NCBI GenBank assembly: GCA_022393335.1
Contig: JAJEKB010021384.1
Span: 1,358,564 to 1,422,563 of the forward strand
DNA length: 64,000 nt
Direction: 5' to 3'
From: Macrotrachela quadricornifera
Taxonomy: Eukaryota > Rotifera > Eurotatoria > Philodinida > Philodinidae
Shown here: positions 11,143 to 23,250 of the stretch, piece after piece
How the letters are laid out: the number at the start of each line of letters is the position of its first letter
Position numbering within the stretch: position 1 is the first letter of the stretch
The notes under the pieces: model-generated
Told to the model about the DNA's origin: nothing
Databases searched by the model: none
What the model saw: the letters and a program-made list of their open reading frames with translations, nothing else
Program-made: the position numbers and the translations under genes

Positions 11143-13900
11143 ATATTTTACCTGATCCACTTGAAAACCTTTGTTCTCATCTTCCTCCTTTCTGATTGCG
11201 AGGAAACAATGGCAAAAGATCTTTAACAAAAAAGTATCATAGCTCACGCTGTTCTGTTCAGGTAAACTGGAGAGTAAGGGTGAGAGTGAGGACAAACGCG
11301 ATCCGATGATAACCTATAGCATGAGGGTAATGGTAGACATGAGTTGATGGTAATGGGTTGCATGGAGTCTGAAGGCATACATAGTCCTATAATATTCCAT
11401 ACAATAAGGGAAGGGTCAAGCGTGATCCGATGATAATTGATAGCATGAATGTCCAAACAGTACTGCTCAGATCACATTCGACAAAATAAACATCTTGATG
11501 GAAATAAATGGCTACATTGAAGCAATGTACAATACATGATCTAACTTACGAATGTATTTAACACTACTCCAATCACTCTACCTAACTTTTCATGAGTAGC
11601 CCGAGTGTCAATTTGAAGGATTAAAGCTTCAAATCGCACTTCCAAAGATGGTGATAATTCTCAATCTGACAATCGTCTCATAAAACTGGGCAACGCCACT
11701 ATTTTACCATATAAGATTTCTCCGTACAATCTCCATACAGTCATTTGACATCCGTCACATTTCTTGTACAAGAATGTAACACTAGCGAAAATCCAATGCA
11801 TAAAACCTTTTTATCTTTACGAAATGAAGAAGATGTGACAAAATCACAACTACTATTCATATATATCATTAATTTACTCTTTCACCACCATAACATCATA
11901 CAAAACTACTATCTGAATCGCCAATTCAACATAGTAGAACTATAGATACAACAGACCTCGACCGCTTTCAAACGTTCGCGTGAAATACTTAACACCACAT
12001 ATATGACACATCATCATACTACTCAAAATATATTCAAAACTTTCATGTATAAGAATATATTTGAGTATCCATAATTTTTGCGTTTGAGTAAGGTAGTGAT
12101 TTGAGAATTGATGTTATTATCATCGTAGTAGTGTTATGAATCTCGATACGTCACTTTAGGATATTATGACATCCTTCAACACGGATTTTCTAACCGCGTC
12201 TAGACGCACTTGGATCAATATGTAAAATTCTAAAAAAATCCATAGCGTTTCAGGTTTGATTTGAGTCACCATTGATATTCTCTAACGATGGTCTTTGCCT
12301 CATTATAGGCTAATGAATTGTGCAAATGTTGATATATCTAAAATGATAGAAATGAGATTAGAACAAATGAGTTAACGATAGAAAAAGAAACTGTATATGA
12401 ATCGTGAATTCTTATCTTATTTAGAAAAACATGTCGATAGAGTGATTTCTATATGAATAATATTTTAGTTATTGATATTTTTATTCTTGTATGAAAAAAA
12501 AACTTGTGTAAAATAAATTGAATATATATTTTAAAAATCATCTGTACTCTTACAAGTTTTTTAGTTTAATAAAAAAATCTTCTTCCATACTTGTTCTACA
12601 AAGCTGTGTCGTTTACAATTTCAAATACTACCTTTGTTTCAAAATTTATTACTTGCCTGTTACGGTTCTCTTTCTCGTAGGGAGGAGTCTTGGAAAAAAA
12701 ATTGTCTGCTTGTCTGTCCGCATACGGCAAAAAGATATTTTATTAATGTTTTGTACGAAACTTAACCAAAGGGTGATCGAGGGTGGGCAGTTCGAATCTG
12801 ATATTAGTTTTAATTCTCTTTCTCGTAGAGAAGAGTCTAGCAGAAATAATTTGTTTGCTTGATTGCTTGTATGTCCGTACCTCACTGATTGGTCCAAAAA
12901 TGAAGTAAAGATAAAAAGGGCTTTTTTTTATAAGGGTTAATCGAAGGGCAATCGGAGTCGAGGAACTCGAATCTGATGTTAGTTTTTGAAAATCTTTTTA
13001 TGGATCAATTTTTTTTGATAAGAGACCACTTTTTTATAAAAAAATTCATAAGAGTGGATCGAAGAGTAATCGAGGACAAGAAATTCAAATCTAAAGCCAG
13101 TTGCCTAAAAATTTTTCGAAGCTCAATTTTTTAAACAAACGACAAATTTTTAACAAAGAACATTTGTTTCTATGAAGTTTTGTCATTGACAGTTGAGGTC
13201 GAGGAACTTAAATCTGACTTAATTTTTTTTAATTTTATAAATGAATGACTTGACTATAGTTTAGAAACACGATTTCTATGAGAAAGAGCTGAGCGAGTCT
13301 TTAGACGAGCGTTACTTTTAAGTTTATTTCATGAAACAAATCAAATTATATACCCTTTGTCTATTCCAATGATCACTATATTAAATAACTTTTAAAATAG
13401 TGATAAAAGACATACCAATTAATGTGAATCTCCCATTTTTTGAAAAATGATTTTTTTTCGAAAATCAAATCGAATTTCTATGAATTAGAAAACCAAACAT
13501 TTTCTAAGTTTTCATAACTTAAAGAATGAATAATGAAAGCTTGAAAATGCTGTAAGTTTTCAAAAATTGATTTTCCAAAAAATCAAAAATCAAAAAAATC
13601 TACAGTTTATGTTTTATATAAATTAAAAAAGATGTCAATCTTCGTTTGGCTACTTATTAACTTGAATTTATTCGAGAAATTATTGGAAAGTACGGTAGTC
13701 ACGTACGAAGTTCAGTTGGTCAACCATCTTCTGAAAGTCCACTTCGACTCACAGAACAACATTTTCCTGCGCGCATTCCATCAACAGCGACTCAAACAAA
13801 TCCAAGGAGAAAATGTTATGTTTGTGCTAATACCGTAAAGAGAGGCAAAACAAGAAGGAATGCTTCGTACGAATGTAATCAATGTGATGTAGGGTAGTGC
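11143..13900. other. Intergenic stretch with degenerate repeats
   Basis: No supported gene. At about 11297 and 11423 a short sequence (CGATCCGATGATAAC...ATAGCATGA and CGTGATCCGATGATAATTG) is duplicated. From about 12640 to 13230 there is a separate degenerate repeat, described in its own entry. The frame 13632-13838 has no motif and lies in AT-rich sequence. Confidence 0.4.
12640..13230. repeat. Degenerate tandem repeat with TTCGAATCTGATxTTAGTTTT core
   Basis: The core GTTCGAATCTGATATTAGTT at about 12791 recurs as CTCGAATCTGATGTTAG near 12965, TTCAAATCTAAAGCCAG near 13084 and CTTAAATCTGACTTAA near 13207. Each copy is preceded by a TCGAxxxxxxATCGAGG-like stretch. Spacing is roughly 120-175 bp, so the array is old and diverged. 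CTCTTTCTCGTAG is also duplicated at about 12669 and 12818. Confidence 0.45.
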
Positions 13901-14278
13901 CTAGGTCTGCACCAAATCCTGTTTTTAGGTGCTAAAGATGACTCATTTGCGACGTCAAGAACCGTCAGTCCCTGTCAAATCTTCGGGTCCTATCTACTCA
14001 ACTTTGTTTGCTCTATCCGATGGCATTCAAAGATATGTCAAATCCGCGCAAAAAATATGCAGGATTTGACAGGATTTGACCAAAAAACGTGAATTTTTGT
14101 CAAATCTTGCCAAATCCTACATATTTTTAGCGCGGATTTGACATATCTTTGAATGCCATCGGATAGAGCAAACAAAGTTGAGTAGATAGGACCCAAAGAT
14201 TTGACAGGAACTGACGGTTCTTGACGTCGCAAATGAGTCATCTTTAGCACTTAAAAACAGGATTTGGTGCATACCTAG
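13901..14278. mobile_element. Foldback/MITE-like element, nearly perfect palindrome, 378 bp
   Basis: The left arm starts CTAGGTCTGCACCAAATCC and the right arm ends GGATTTGGTGCATACCTAG. The arms remain complementary for about 160 bases each with few mismatches, including GATGACTCATTTGCGACGTC and GGCATTCAAAGATATGTC. They meet in a short centre with repeated AGGATTTGAC. The direct hexamer TAGTGC occurs immediately outside both ends (13895-13900 and 14279-14284), consistent with a 6-bp target duplication. No coding capacity. High arm identity suggests recent insertion or gene-conversion maintenance. Confidence 0.75.
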
Positions 14279-14848
14279 TAGTGCCTTATAGACTGTGTTG
14301 AGGACTAACACACTTTAAAAGCGTTCTCAATCATGTATGTCGTGATATTCTTGCAAAATAAACGTTAATTTCTAATTACACAAACTTTCACTGTATAAAG
14401 ATAAGCTCGGCCTCAAAGAGTTAATATAAATTAATAAAAACGAATAGAAAACTTATGTAATCGAAGGTCCATGTTAAATGATCAATAGTGACGAACAATA
14501 TTCTTCAACTGACTGATGGTCTCTTCTATAAGATACTTCAAAAAAATAAATGATTAATTTTTTCTCTTATATTTCAAACGCTTCGCAAAAAATAAAGGTA
14601 CATGATTTTATTCTCTTTTATCTAAATCATGAATAACACGTAAACGGTCGTTTTCAATATTATGATTGATGGATATTGTAATACAGCACAATTAAGACTC
14701 GACTTGCCTATGATTGATAATTGACGGCAAATATATGAATTTCAATGAAGAAATTATACTTTATTAATACTTCTCAACGTCATATATGATTATTAAATGT
14801 ATTCGAGAATGAACAATAGTTATACCCTTGTCCGACTTTTATTTATAG
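14279..14848. promoter_or_regulatory. Upstream region of the LDLa/EGF/7TM receptor, with an acceptor-like AG at the ATG
   Basis: No coding frame is supported here. The last bases before the receptor start read CTTTTATTTATAG directly followed by ATG, i.e. a pyrimidine-rich 3' splice-site consensus abutting the start codon. Bdelloid rotifers are known to trans-splice a spliced leader onto many mRNAs, so this may be a leader acceptor. That role is inferred; a cis intron in the 5' UTR is equally possible. Confidence 0.35.
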
Positions 14849-17800
14849 ATGTATAGAATAATGCAAAATACAATATTCTACTTAGTTTTATTTCTATTAT
14901 TGTTTCCTGTACGAGTGTCAATGATAAAACCTAATTTTCGTCTCTCTTATACAAATGCTGTAAATACGAATTCATTATACCATCATTGTTTGTTGCACAA
15001 TGTATATTATCGCCATCTAAGTAAGCCAAAACCCGAAGCCAAATTTATTAATTTACGCCAAGTAATTCTTTACTGTATACAATCGTCTGATTTATCATTG
15101 AATCTATCGATGGTTGATGAACAACATACTATTCATGGAACACCAGTTACATTTGAAACGCTAAAAGAAGAAAATATAACAAGTCATCAATTATATTTAT
15201 TATCTACACCTATTGATGTTGTTGAACTATATCAAGAATTTCTCGAAGGTTCTAATTCATCTTTGTCAACACAAAGAATCTACAATTGTTCGCAGCCATG
15301 GTTTGGTGAATATTGTCAATATTCATTTAATTTGATACAGCCATTCAATACTATTGTGGAAACCTATTCATTTAGATCTCCATTTGAAGAATATGAATTA
15401 CCGAGAAGTAGAACATGTTATACATTCATCAAATGTAATCGTGGTTCATCACCAGCTTGTCTCGATTGGCGTGAAATATGTGATGGAAAAATCGATTGTT
15501 TTGACGACGCTCAAGATGAAATTGGCTGTGATCAATTAGATAAAAACGAATGTAAAGAAGATGAGTTTCGTTGTAATGATGGATTGTGTATTCCAAAAGA
15601 ATTTTTCAACGATAATTATTATGTCTGTGATTGCGTCGATCGTTCAGATGAAAAGTATTCCGACGGTGAAACATTCCCGATAAATGATGCGGTTTGTCAC
15701 TACGACAACAGTTTTCGTTGCGAAGAGACAGCATGTCGAAATGAACGCACGTTATCGTGTGGTAATGGTGAATGTGTTGCAGGGTATTGCGAAAGTGAAC
15801 GCGACGCTGTATTAACAGAAGCAATATTATCTTGGAATGCAAATCTACATTTGTCATTTGACTGTTGGTCAAGTTTGATTTGCTTGCAACATGAAAATAA
15901 TCAAATATGGAACCTTTATAGACATACTAACTGTACACATATAATCGATCATGAAATTCTCTTTCGAAGAAATTGTCCGTCAGTTTTCTTTTTTCCTTCA
16001 CAGCCGATATTATTGGGTCATGTTCGCTTTGCTTATATAAATAATCAAACAAATCAATATGTATTTAACACACTTGTACCTTATTATATATGCTATAATC
16101 AAGCACTCTGTGAATGGTTACCGAGTACTGTATTGTACAATGGTTCAACTTGTCGACGTTACTCTGAATTGGACATCGAGGAAACGTTGACTGATAGAAA
16201 TTCCTTCTCATATCTTTTACTAAAATTTTTTCTCAAATGTTCAACAACAAGAGTTACATATGCTGAATGTCCAAAATCAAAACCGTACAGATGCACAAAC
16301 TCATCTAAATGTATTGCCTTGAATAGACTCATGGATGGATTTGTTGATTGTTTTCAAGGAGATGATGAACAAATTGAAGATAGTTGCTCATTACCGGACA
16401 TTAAGTACCGATTTCGATGTCTCTCAGAAAATAAATGCATACCTATGACTAGAGTTTATAGCAATACACCGTTATGTGTAGGAAAAGAAGATATGTCACC
16501 AGCGTATGACATATCTCAGTCGATTTTTTATTTATCATTTACATCACTTTGTGATGGTTTTGTTGAGCATAACGCAATCGATGGACTTAATTACACTGAT
16601 GAAATGGACTGCAATGATTGGCCATGTATCAATGCATATACACGATGTGACGGTAAATGGAATTGTCGTAATGCAGCCGATGAGGCAAATTGCTCAAACA
16701 ATCCATGTCGTCCAAATGGACATCCTTGTATATTACTACTTACCCGCAATTTAACTTGTTTGCCATTATCGCGAATTAATGATGGTCATATTGATTGTGT
16801 AGGTGGTTATGATGAACAAGATCGTTGCGGATTAATGTCAGAAACACGAATAGCCATGACATATCGCTGTTCTGATGAAATAAAGTGTATTAATATTCGT
16901 TTTCTATGTGACCCAATATATCCATACTGTTCGTCAGGTGAGGACGAGCGTCTGTGGTGTAATGGCTGGTCGAATTCATCGTATCCGAATAATCGCTTCA
17001 AACTTACTCCACGATCACTCAATGTGAATGAAAGGTCATATTTGGAACATATACGCCTCAGTTTTCACAAAACTAGAGCTTATTTCACTGTGAAAAATCA
17101 TGTAACATATCCTCCTACAAATTCGATTGACAACGATTATAATTTTACTGAAATAACAACCCTACAAAATTTTCAAGAATCTAAATTTAGCATCGAAGAG
17201 GAGTATACTACAGATCATGAATTGAGTCGAGTTTGTAATCATGGAATTCCTATCTATCGACATAGTTTCAATGAACAATATTGTTTATGTCCACCAGCTT
17301 ATTTCGGTCATCGATGTCAAAATCAAAGTCAACGAGTTAGTGTTACATTAATGTTTCGAACAGTCGAATGGCAAACAATATTTAATTTTGTTATTATGCT
17401 TGTTGATGAAAATGCAAATATTCATTCTTCAGAACAAATTGATTATTTGTCCGTACGAGATTGTCAAAGAAAATTCTATCTATATCTCCTCTATTTATCG
17501 CGACCAAAATATACTAATCAAACGTATTATGTACGTATTGATGTCTATAATAAAGAAGATATGGTATATTATTTTTCAAATTTATATCCTATTCGATATT
17601 TATTCTTACCTGTATATCGTCTATCATTATTAGTCTTTGTTCCAATGCGAGAAGTTATAAAAAAATCGACCAATTGTCCATTGAAATGTCTCTATGGACA
17701 ATGTGAATACTATTCAAATGCCGACGAATACTTTTGTCGATGTTATAATGGATATTCTGGAAGATTATGTACAATAAAAAATTCATGTAATTGTGCCTCT

Positions 17801-19666
17801 GGTTCATTGTGTATTGGTGTAGTAAACAATCAAGCAATATGTGTATGTCCTATTGGTAAATTTGGACCACGTTGTTATCTGAAAAGAACAGTATGCATTT
17901 CGAATAAATGTACTGTTAATGGTCGATGTATTCCTGATGATGATAAGTATGCTGAAACAGAATATTTTTGTCTTTGTTCAGAAAACTATACAGGTTCAAT
18001 ATGTAACAGTGTCAAAAGAAAAAATGAATTTCAATTTTCTGAAGCTATAGTTATTCCACAAACGATTCTAGTTCATTTTATTTATGTTACACCAAAACTA
18101 GAGTCGTATAATTTACATGTTCCTTTTGATAGAGAACCTGAACAGATACCTCCTGATCCAACCCAAATAACCATGATATCACAAATAAAGTTTCATGAAA
18201 CTTCTGCTTTTATTTATTATGGAGGAACATTTCATCTTATATTTATAGAATTTCATAAAAATCATTATCTTGCTCTACTTCAACATAACAATACATTGCC
18301 ATTGAACATTATTACGACTATTATTCCTCAGCATCGTTGTTTATCAATTAAAGATCTATTATCTAATCATATTCAAAGTTTGCCACGTTGGTATCGCGCA
18401 AAATATTATCATATTCCATGCCAGAAGTATTCGAATCTAGTATGTTTTAGTGATAATGATTATTTTATGTGTTTATGTGATGTTGATCGACATGCAAATT
18501 GTTTCAAATTTGATTATCATTCAGTTTACAACTGTTTAGGATATAATTATTGTGAAAATAATGGTCAATGTTATGTTGACAATAGTACTTGTCCAACTTC
18601 ATCATCATGTCTTTGTAAAGAATGTTATTATGGTAGTCGATGTCAATTCACTACAAAAGGTTTCGGTTTATCATTAGATGATATTCTTGGTTATAGTATT
18701 TGGCCACATGTTCCCTTTCCAGGACAACCGAGAATTGTAAAAATCACCATGGTTATAACGGTAGTGATGTTCATTGCTGGCATAATCAACTCTTCATTGT
18801 CTTATATTACATTTTCGAGAAAAGAATCACTTGCTATTGGCTCTGGTCTTTATCTATTGGTATCATCAATTACATCTCTTATAATGATAATATTATTTAC
18901 TATGAAGTTTTTGTTACTCGTCTTTTCTCAAATGTCATTAATTATCAACACTTCATTTCTGTTCGTAAATTGTATTTGTATCGACATGTTCTTGAAAGCA
19001 TTTTTAGCCATTGGAGAATGGTTAAACGCATGTGTAAGTGTTGAAAGAATGTTAACTGTCAAATTAGAACTTAACTTTAATAAATCGAAAAGTAAAAAGG
19101 TTGCAACAAGAGTAATTATTGGAATCTATCTGTTTACCTTAATAAGTTTTATTCATGAGCCCTTTTCTCGTCATTTACTCAACGTTACAGAAGAAGAACG
19201 AATATGGTGTGTAGTTCGCTATTCATTATCGGTGGAAAGATATGGTTCATTTATCAATATATTTCATTTTATTCTACCACTTTTTATTAATTTCATTTCT
19301 ACAATATTTATGATTGGTCTAATAGCTCAAAAGAAATCGAGAGCTCGTCAAGAACTAACATATAAAGAACATTTATACAAACAATTACGTGTAAATAAAC
19401 ATCAATTATTAAGTTCATTTACTTTAATTATCATTGATATACCACGTCTTATTATTTCATATGTTTCTGAATGTATGAAATCAACAAGACATCCTTGGTT
19501 GTATCTAGTTGGTTATTTTATTTCATTCATTCCACCATTATTGGTATTCGTATTATTTGTTCTACCATCTCATTTTTATCGAAAACAGTTCAGCAAAGCA
19601 ATGATTGATATTAAAAAAACTTACAAAATCGGCTTTACTGCAAAAAAATATCACAATAAACAGTAA
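14849..19666 (+). CDS. LDLa/EGF ectodomain seven-transmembrane receptor, 1605 aa
   Basis: Cell-surface receptor; ligand unknown. The N-terminus carries a signal peptide (hydrophobic FYLVLFLLLFPVRVS). The ectodomain has LDL-receptor class A modules with paired cysteines and acidic calcium-binding ends, e.g. CDGKIDCFDDAQDEIGC (about 213-229), CNDGLCIPKEFF...DRSDE (about 241-268) and further copies from about 478 to 730. EGF-like modules follow: CLCPPAYFGHRC (about 810), CRCYNGYSGRLC (about 963), CVCPIGKFGPRC, CLCSENYTGSIC and CKECYYGSRC (about 1255). A rhodopsin-like seven-helix bundle starts near 1297 and ends near 1575, with VSVERML in place of DRY after helix 3 and HEPFSRHL after helix 4. 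Single exon of 4.8 kb. This architecture is frequent in bdelloids; the exact ligand class cannot be read from sequence. Confidence 0.85.
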   Translation: MYRIMQNTIFYLVLFLLLFPVRVSMIKPNFRLSYTNAVNTNSLYHHCLLHNVYYRHLSKPKPEAKFINLRQVILYCIQSSDLSLNLSMVDEQHTIHGTPVTFETLKEENITSHQLYLLSTPIDVVELYQEFLEGSNSSLSTQRIYNCSQPWFGEYCQYSFNLIQPFNTIVETYSFRSPFEEYELPRSRTCYTFIKCNRGSSPACLDWREICDGKIDCFDDAQDEIGCDQLDKNECKEDEFRCNDGLCIPKEFFNDNYYVCDCVDRSDEKYSDGETFPINDAVCHYDNSFRCEETACRNERTLSCGNGECVAGYCESERDAVLTEAILSWNANLHLSFDCWSSLICLQHENNQIWNLYRHTNCTHIIDHEILFRRNCPSVFFFPSQPILLGHVRFAYINNQTNQYVFNTLVPYYICYNQALCEWLPSTVLYNGSTCRRYSELDIEETLTDRNSFSYLLLKFFLKCSTTRVTYAECPKSKPYRCTNSSKCIALNRLMDGFVDCFQGDDEQIEDSCSLPDIKYRFRCLSENKCIPMTRVYSNTPLCVGKEDMSPAYDISQSIFYLSFTSLCDGFVEHNAIDGLNYTDEMDCNDWPCINAYTRCDGKWNCRNAADEANCSNNPCRPNGHPCILLLTRNLTCLPLSRINDGHIDCVGGYDEQDRCGLMSETRIAMTYRCSDEIKCINIRFLCDPIYPYCSSGEDERLWCNGWSNSSYPNNRFKLTPRSLNVNERSYLEHIRLSFHKTRAYFTVKNHVTYPPTNSIDNDYNFTEITTLQNFQESKFSIEEEYTTDHELSRVCNHGIPIYRHSFNEQYCLCPPAYFGHRCQNQSQRVSVTLMFRTVEWQTIFNFVIMLVDENANIHSSEQIDYLSVRDCQRKFYLYLLYLSRPKYTNQTYYVRIDVYNKEDMVYYFSNLYPIRYLFLPVYRLSLLVFVPMREVIKKSTNCPLKCLYGQCEYYSNADEYFCRCYNGYSGRLCTIKNSCNCASGSLCIGVVNNQAICVCPIGKFGPRCYLKRTVCISNKCTVNGRCIPDDDKYAETEYFCLCSENYTGSICNSVKRKNEFQFSEAIVIPQTILVHFIYVTPKLESYNLHVPFDREPEQIPPDPTQITMISQIKFHETSAFIYYGGTFHLIFIEFHKNHYLALLQHNNTLPLNIITTIIPQHRCLSIKDLLSNHIQSLPRWYRAKYYHIPCQKYSNLVCFSDNDYFMCLCDVDRHANCFKFDYHSVYNCLGYNYCENNGQCYVDNSTCPTSSSCLCKECYYGSRCQFTTKGFGLSLDDILGYSIWPHVPFPGQPRIVKITMVITVVMFIAGIINSSLSYITFSRKESLAIGSGLYLLVSSITSLIMIILFTMKFLLLVFSQMSLIINTSFLFVNCICIDMFLKAFLAIGEWLNACVSVERMLTVKLELNFNKSKSKKVATRVIIGIYLFTLISFIHEPFSRHLLNVTEEERIWCVVRYSLSVERYGSFINIFHFILPLFINFISTIFMIGLIAQKKSRARQELTYKEHLYKQLRVNKHQLLSSFTLIIIDIPRLIISYVSECMKSTRHPWLYLVGYFISFIPPLLVFVLFVLPSHFYRKQFSKAMIDIKKTYKIGFTAKKYHNKQ

Positions 19667-19754
19667 ACAACATTTGGAATTATATAATTTTTATATTAGC
19701 TTGCAAATCATGATGCCTTTCTCTGCATGCATTTTCGAGCTTTACGCTTAGTAA

Positions 19755-19760
19755 AATAAA
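19755..19760 (+). terminator. AATAAA polyadenylation signal of the large receptor
   Basis: AATAAA 89 bases after the stop codon at 19666. Another AATAAA overlaps the last codons of the gene itself. Confidence 0.45.
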
Positions 19761-21379
19761 CGCTTATTTTCATGCTTACACATTCTTCGCAAGTGTCTAC
19801 GGATGGTACATACTTAATTGTGATAATCTCTAACTCTTATCATATTACTCTTCTTTAAATCGACCTAAGAACAGAAGGTTCCGGACTATTGACTCGAGTT
19901 GAAGGCTGATATTATGTGGGTTTGCTATATTAAGTGCTCTGCTGCTATGTATGAAACAATTATTGGCCGAGGCCTATTCAATGAGAAATTATAGTAAAAA
20001 CATTTTGCCATCATATGACACATATAGCAAAAACAAACATCGTTCACATTGAAATCTTCTACTTAGAACTGACACTTCTGCATTCTATTGATGTTTTGGT
20101 ATTGGATTATGATGCTACATTACAACATTATATCGAATACGAACCATCAGAATTTAATAGATCACAGTTTTATGTATTTTGCTATTGGACTGGTGATGAC
20201 CATACTCGAGAACTGAATAGGTTGAAAATTCTACTAGAGCACAAGTTAAAATAAATAAAATTAACGAAAAACTGCATTTTCTTTCATTTTAACTTTAACA
20301 GGGTTAAAGAAGGTATGAATCATTATTTTTTAATTCGACTCTACCCTACTTCAATACATTATCCGTCGGAATAATACTCTAGGTCCAAATTATTTTCAGA
20401 TTTGTTACTATTGGTTCATCTAAAATGTAGAACTGAGTCGTAGTGAAGTTCTCAAGCATCAGGACTACTTAAATATTACGTTGCAACGAGCCCAATGAGT
20501 GGCCCAGCGACGTGCCCAAAGAGGAGAATTAAGAGATCGATTCCTTCCTTCTTCTCATCGAGAGAAATACCCGAAGGAAGTACGACAAAAAAAAACTTTG
20601 AAGTGAAAAAGCTTTCCTACACTATGCTTTTCGCACACTTGTAAGAGATCGATCCGTCGTAAAAAAATCCTTGGGTACGCCACTGTTGAATAGGTACCGT
20701 CGGTGAGACTTGTTTTGGCACGCTGTTGTTGTTGCTCTGACATTCGCGTGAACCTTTTTGTAAAATGCTTTGGAAAATAGTGTAAGAGAATCCGCATATA
20801 ATCAGCATTCCATGAGGTATGTTCTCTCAGAAAATTTTGGCCAATAAAATTTCAACAGAAAAACTATATCAGCATGTAGCATGTAACAAGCTGTATCGAA
20901 CTCTCAAGATAAAACTTCATCATTAAAAGATCTTGTAAGCTATTAAGAAGTCTGAATCTTAATAACATATCTAAAACATCTATAACTGCATTATTTGGTT
21001 CCCGTACTTTTCTCTTATGTGTACTCTTTCTGAATGATTCATATATATAAATAGTTTTGTGTAGAATTTTACGCTCTTTGAAATGAGACTGATCTTAGCT
21101 AGATGAAAAATAATTTTTGTAAACTCATTCTTTTTGGATGCAGTAAAACTAAAATAGAGTAATCTGAGATCCGAAGCCATCAAATCTGGTATAAAATTAT
21201 TCGCCATGAAACTCTGCATTAAACCATACACTTTTTGCGGCCGTCTACCAAAGGATCGAATTGCGTTCTTATATGCTCTCGTCCTTTATTTTAGTTTGTA
21301 TTGTGGGAATGACTTGCGAAGGAGATTATCTTCCTTATGCTTAATGTTAATTGTAAGTTGCTGGAATAAATAGCATTTG
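19761..21379. other. Intergenic stretch, one doubtful coding fragment
   Basis: At 20015-20254 a plus-strand frame ends in protein-like sequence (QFYVFCYWTGDDHTRELNR) followed closely by AATAAA. It could be the last exon or a relic of a lost gene, but I found no matching upstream exon. The rest, including the minus-strand frames at 20555-20808 and 20980-21231, shows no motif. Confidence 0.25.
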
Positions 21380-23250
21380 TCAATAGTTAACCTCGTCGCC
21401 CTTGATATCCGCAAAAACTACTTTGTTTGTTGACGTAATAAGTAGTGGCAGATTTAAAGAATTTTCTGTTTTTATAGCATTTAGTCGACTAATTGATGGT
21501 GCAGGAATATTAGGGATCTCTTTAAATACGTTATTTTTAGTGCGGTGGAATACGAAGCTTGCGATCAATGATGACTGTGTCAGCTTCAGAAGTCCAAGTA
21601 TGAGGGATCTGCACTGAAAGTAGTTTGGTACTTTATATGTTCATTGCTTGTCTTGCTATTATCAAGTATCAGATTCGCAGGTCAGCTTAAATACATTGCT
21701 GCAAAACCACTATTTCATATTTTCGAACAAAAACTTAATATTTAACTGAGTTGCCCCATGCATCATAAATAGGTTTGTAATAATTTCGATAAAGATACGT
21801 CATATGTTAATGTTTCGATTCTGAAAGTGTATTATTTGCATTGTTGTAGGTATCATTTGGAGTCCTTAAATGGTCCACCATCAAAAAAAGGTATAACGAA
21901 TCATTTGATTGATATATGCAAGTTCTTGATTTCGTTACCAATTGTGAGAAAATGTGCCACTATCATCTTAGTTGGAGAGATAAGCATCATTATGATAACC
22001 AGTACGTGCTTTTACCACGTCGCTACAAGCTTCGCTAGACAGAAGTGCTTTCTCACCGTTAAAAATTTCACGAATATAATACGGTCTACGATTAAGCACA
22101 GAGTGTCTTTTCAGCAATACAGACATGTAAGTATTACGAACCTGCTTAAGTGCACTGGTTCCAATTAGATAATACAATTGAGTTTTTATGATACTATGTT
22201 GTGATGAATGCATTTCACTCCATGGTCTAAACATGCCCATCTCAATAGTCATAATGACATCTTCATATTCATTATAAATAGGTTTCATGTTCATGACATG
22301 AGTTTTTATGGTTTCAATTCCCTTAGGGTCTGATGTTAATATCCCATTCTAGTCGTAAGCCGAATGCAGATTAACTTTTAATCCTTGTGTACGACAGTTG
22401 TCGAGCACTGTAGGGATTTTATTAAGTTTGCTCTGCCCAATATGTGTACTACTGACGTAATCAGAAATATCTATTTTCACAAGAACCAGTAACACTTTCT
22501 GTGTTGTTTCATAGATTGTCAACTTCTCACATATTATCAGAATATCGATGTACAATTCATCCTCGTTTAGAATTAGCAAAGAGCGATTGGCTGAGTGCAG
22601 ACACCTTAGTAGTATCAAGAGGTTCGTTGGCGAACGTATTAGGCCATGGGCCCAATACAAGTCTAGCGAGTAATATAATCAAATGTATTTTTTTCATTTA
22701 GTCTGACTTGTGGATTCTATAAGAAACTATCAGATTTATAAGTTATATATTGTAAAATTTGAATAAATATACGTCGATAGAGAATGAGAAATTAAAATTG
22801 TGATTGGTTAATTTACAAAATCAAGAAGTAAATACTATAATCTTCGTGAATTGCTGTTCTTCGTATTACTCTTAAAAAATTATTTTCAGTCGTGACAACA
22901 ACTTTCTGCGTGTTCACTGTTAAATTAAGACAGAGCATGTTAGCAATACTAATGTATGCCCACGTATGAGAATATAGTGTCCAAAATGATCGCAAACAAA
23001 CAAGCCAAAGAGGTATTAATACATCGTCATTTCCAGTGCAGAGCAAATAAATATTATGCAAGTGTTTTTCTTCATCAGAGCCTGCAGAGGTTCGATATGC
23101 AATATGTTGATCGATATTTACCTACTCTAAGCAACGAAACTAGAGTACTGCGGGACAAACTTTTTTTTGTCCCGTTAATTGATAGGGATATAGAAATTTT
23201 GTTTTATGAAAGACGAACATGTCTTTTCTCTACTATCAGTGGATAACACG
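21380..23250 (-). pseudogene. Decayed minus-strand coding stretch of unknown family
   Basis: Several minus-strand frames read in a common direction with protein-like composition and are separated by stops or frame changes: 23061-22813, 22660-22349, 22294-21968 and 21568-21380. The best piece contains IYNEYEDVIMTIEMGMFRPW and QLYYLIGTSALKQVRNTYM. At the junction 22349/22294 only one stop separates two pieces. I could not assign a family. A decayed transposon or virus-derived gene is possible but unsupported; chance frames are not excluded. Confidence 0.25.

Noticed and set aside
12518..12897. Overlapping frames of 114 and 82 codons on opposite strands
   Set aside because: They coincide with the degenerate tandem repeat and encode repeat-derived peptides.
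14038..14311. Two overlapping minus-strand frames of 64-70 codons
   Set aside because: They lie in the arms of the foldback element and mirror each other.
16506..19044. Several internal frames of 60-114 codons within the large receptor on both strands
   Set aside because: Shadows of the 1605-codon frame; no independent support.
20015..20254. 79-codon frame with QFYVFCYWTGDDHTRELNR
   Set aside because: Somewhat protein-like but isolated; no matching exon or family, so mentioned only within the intergenic note.
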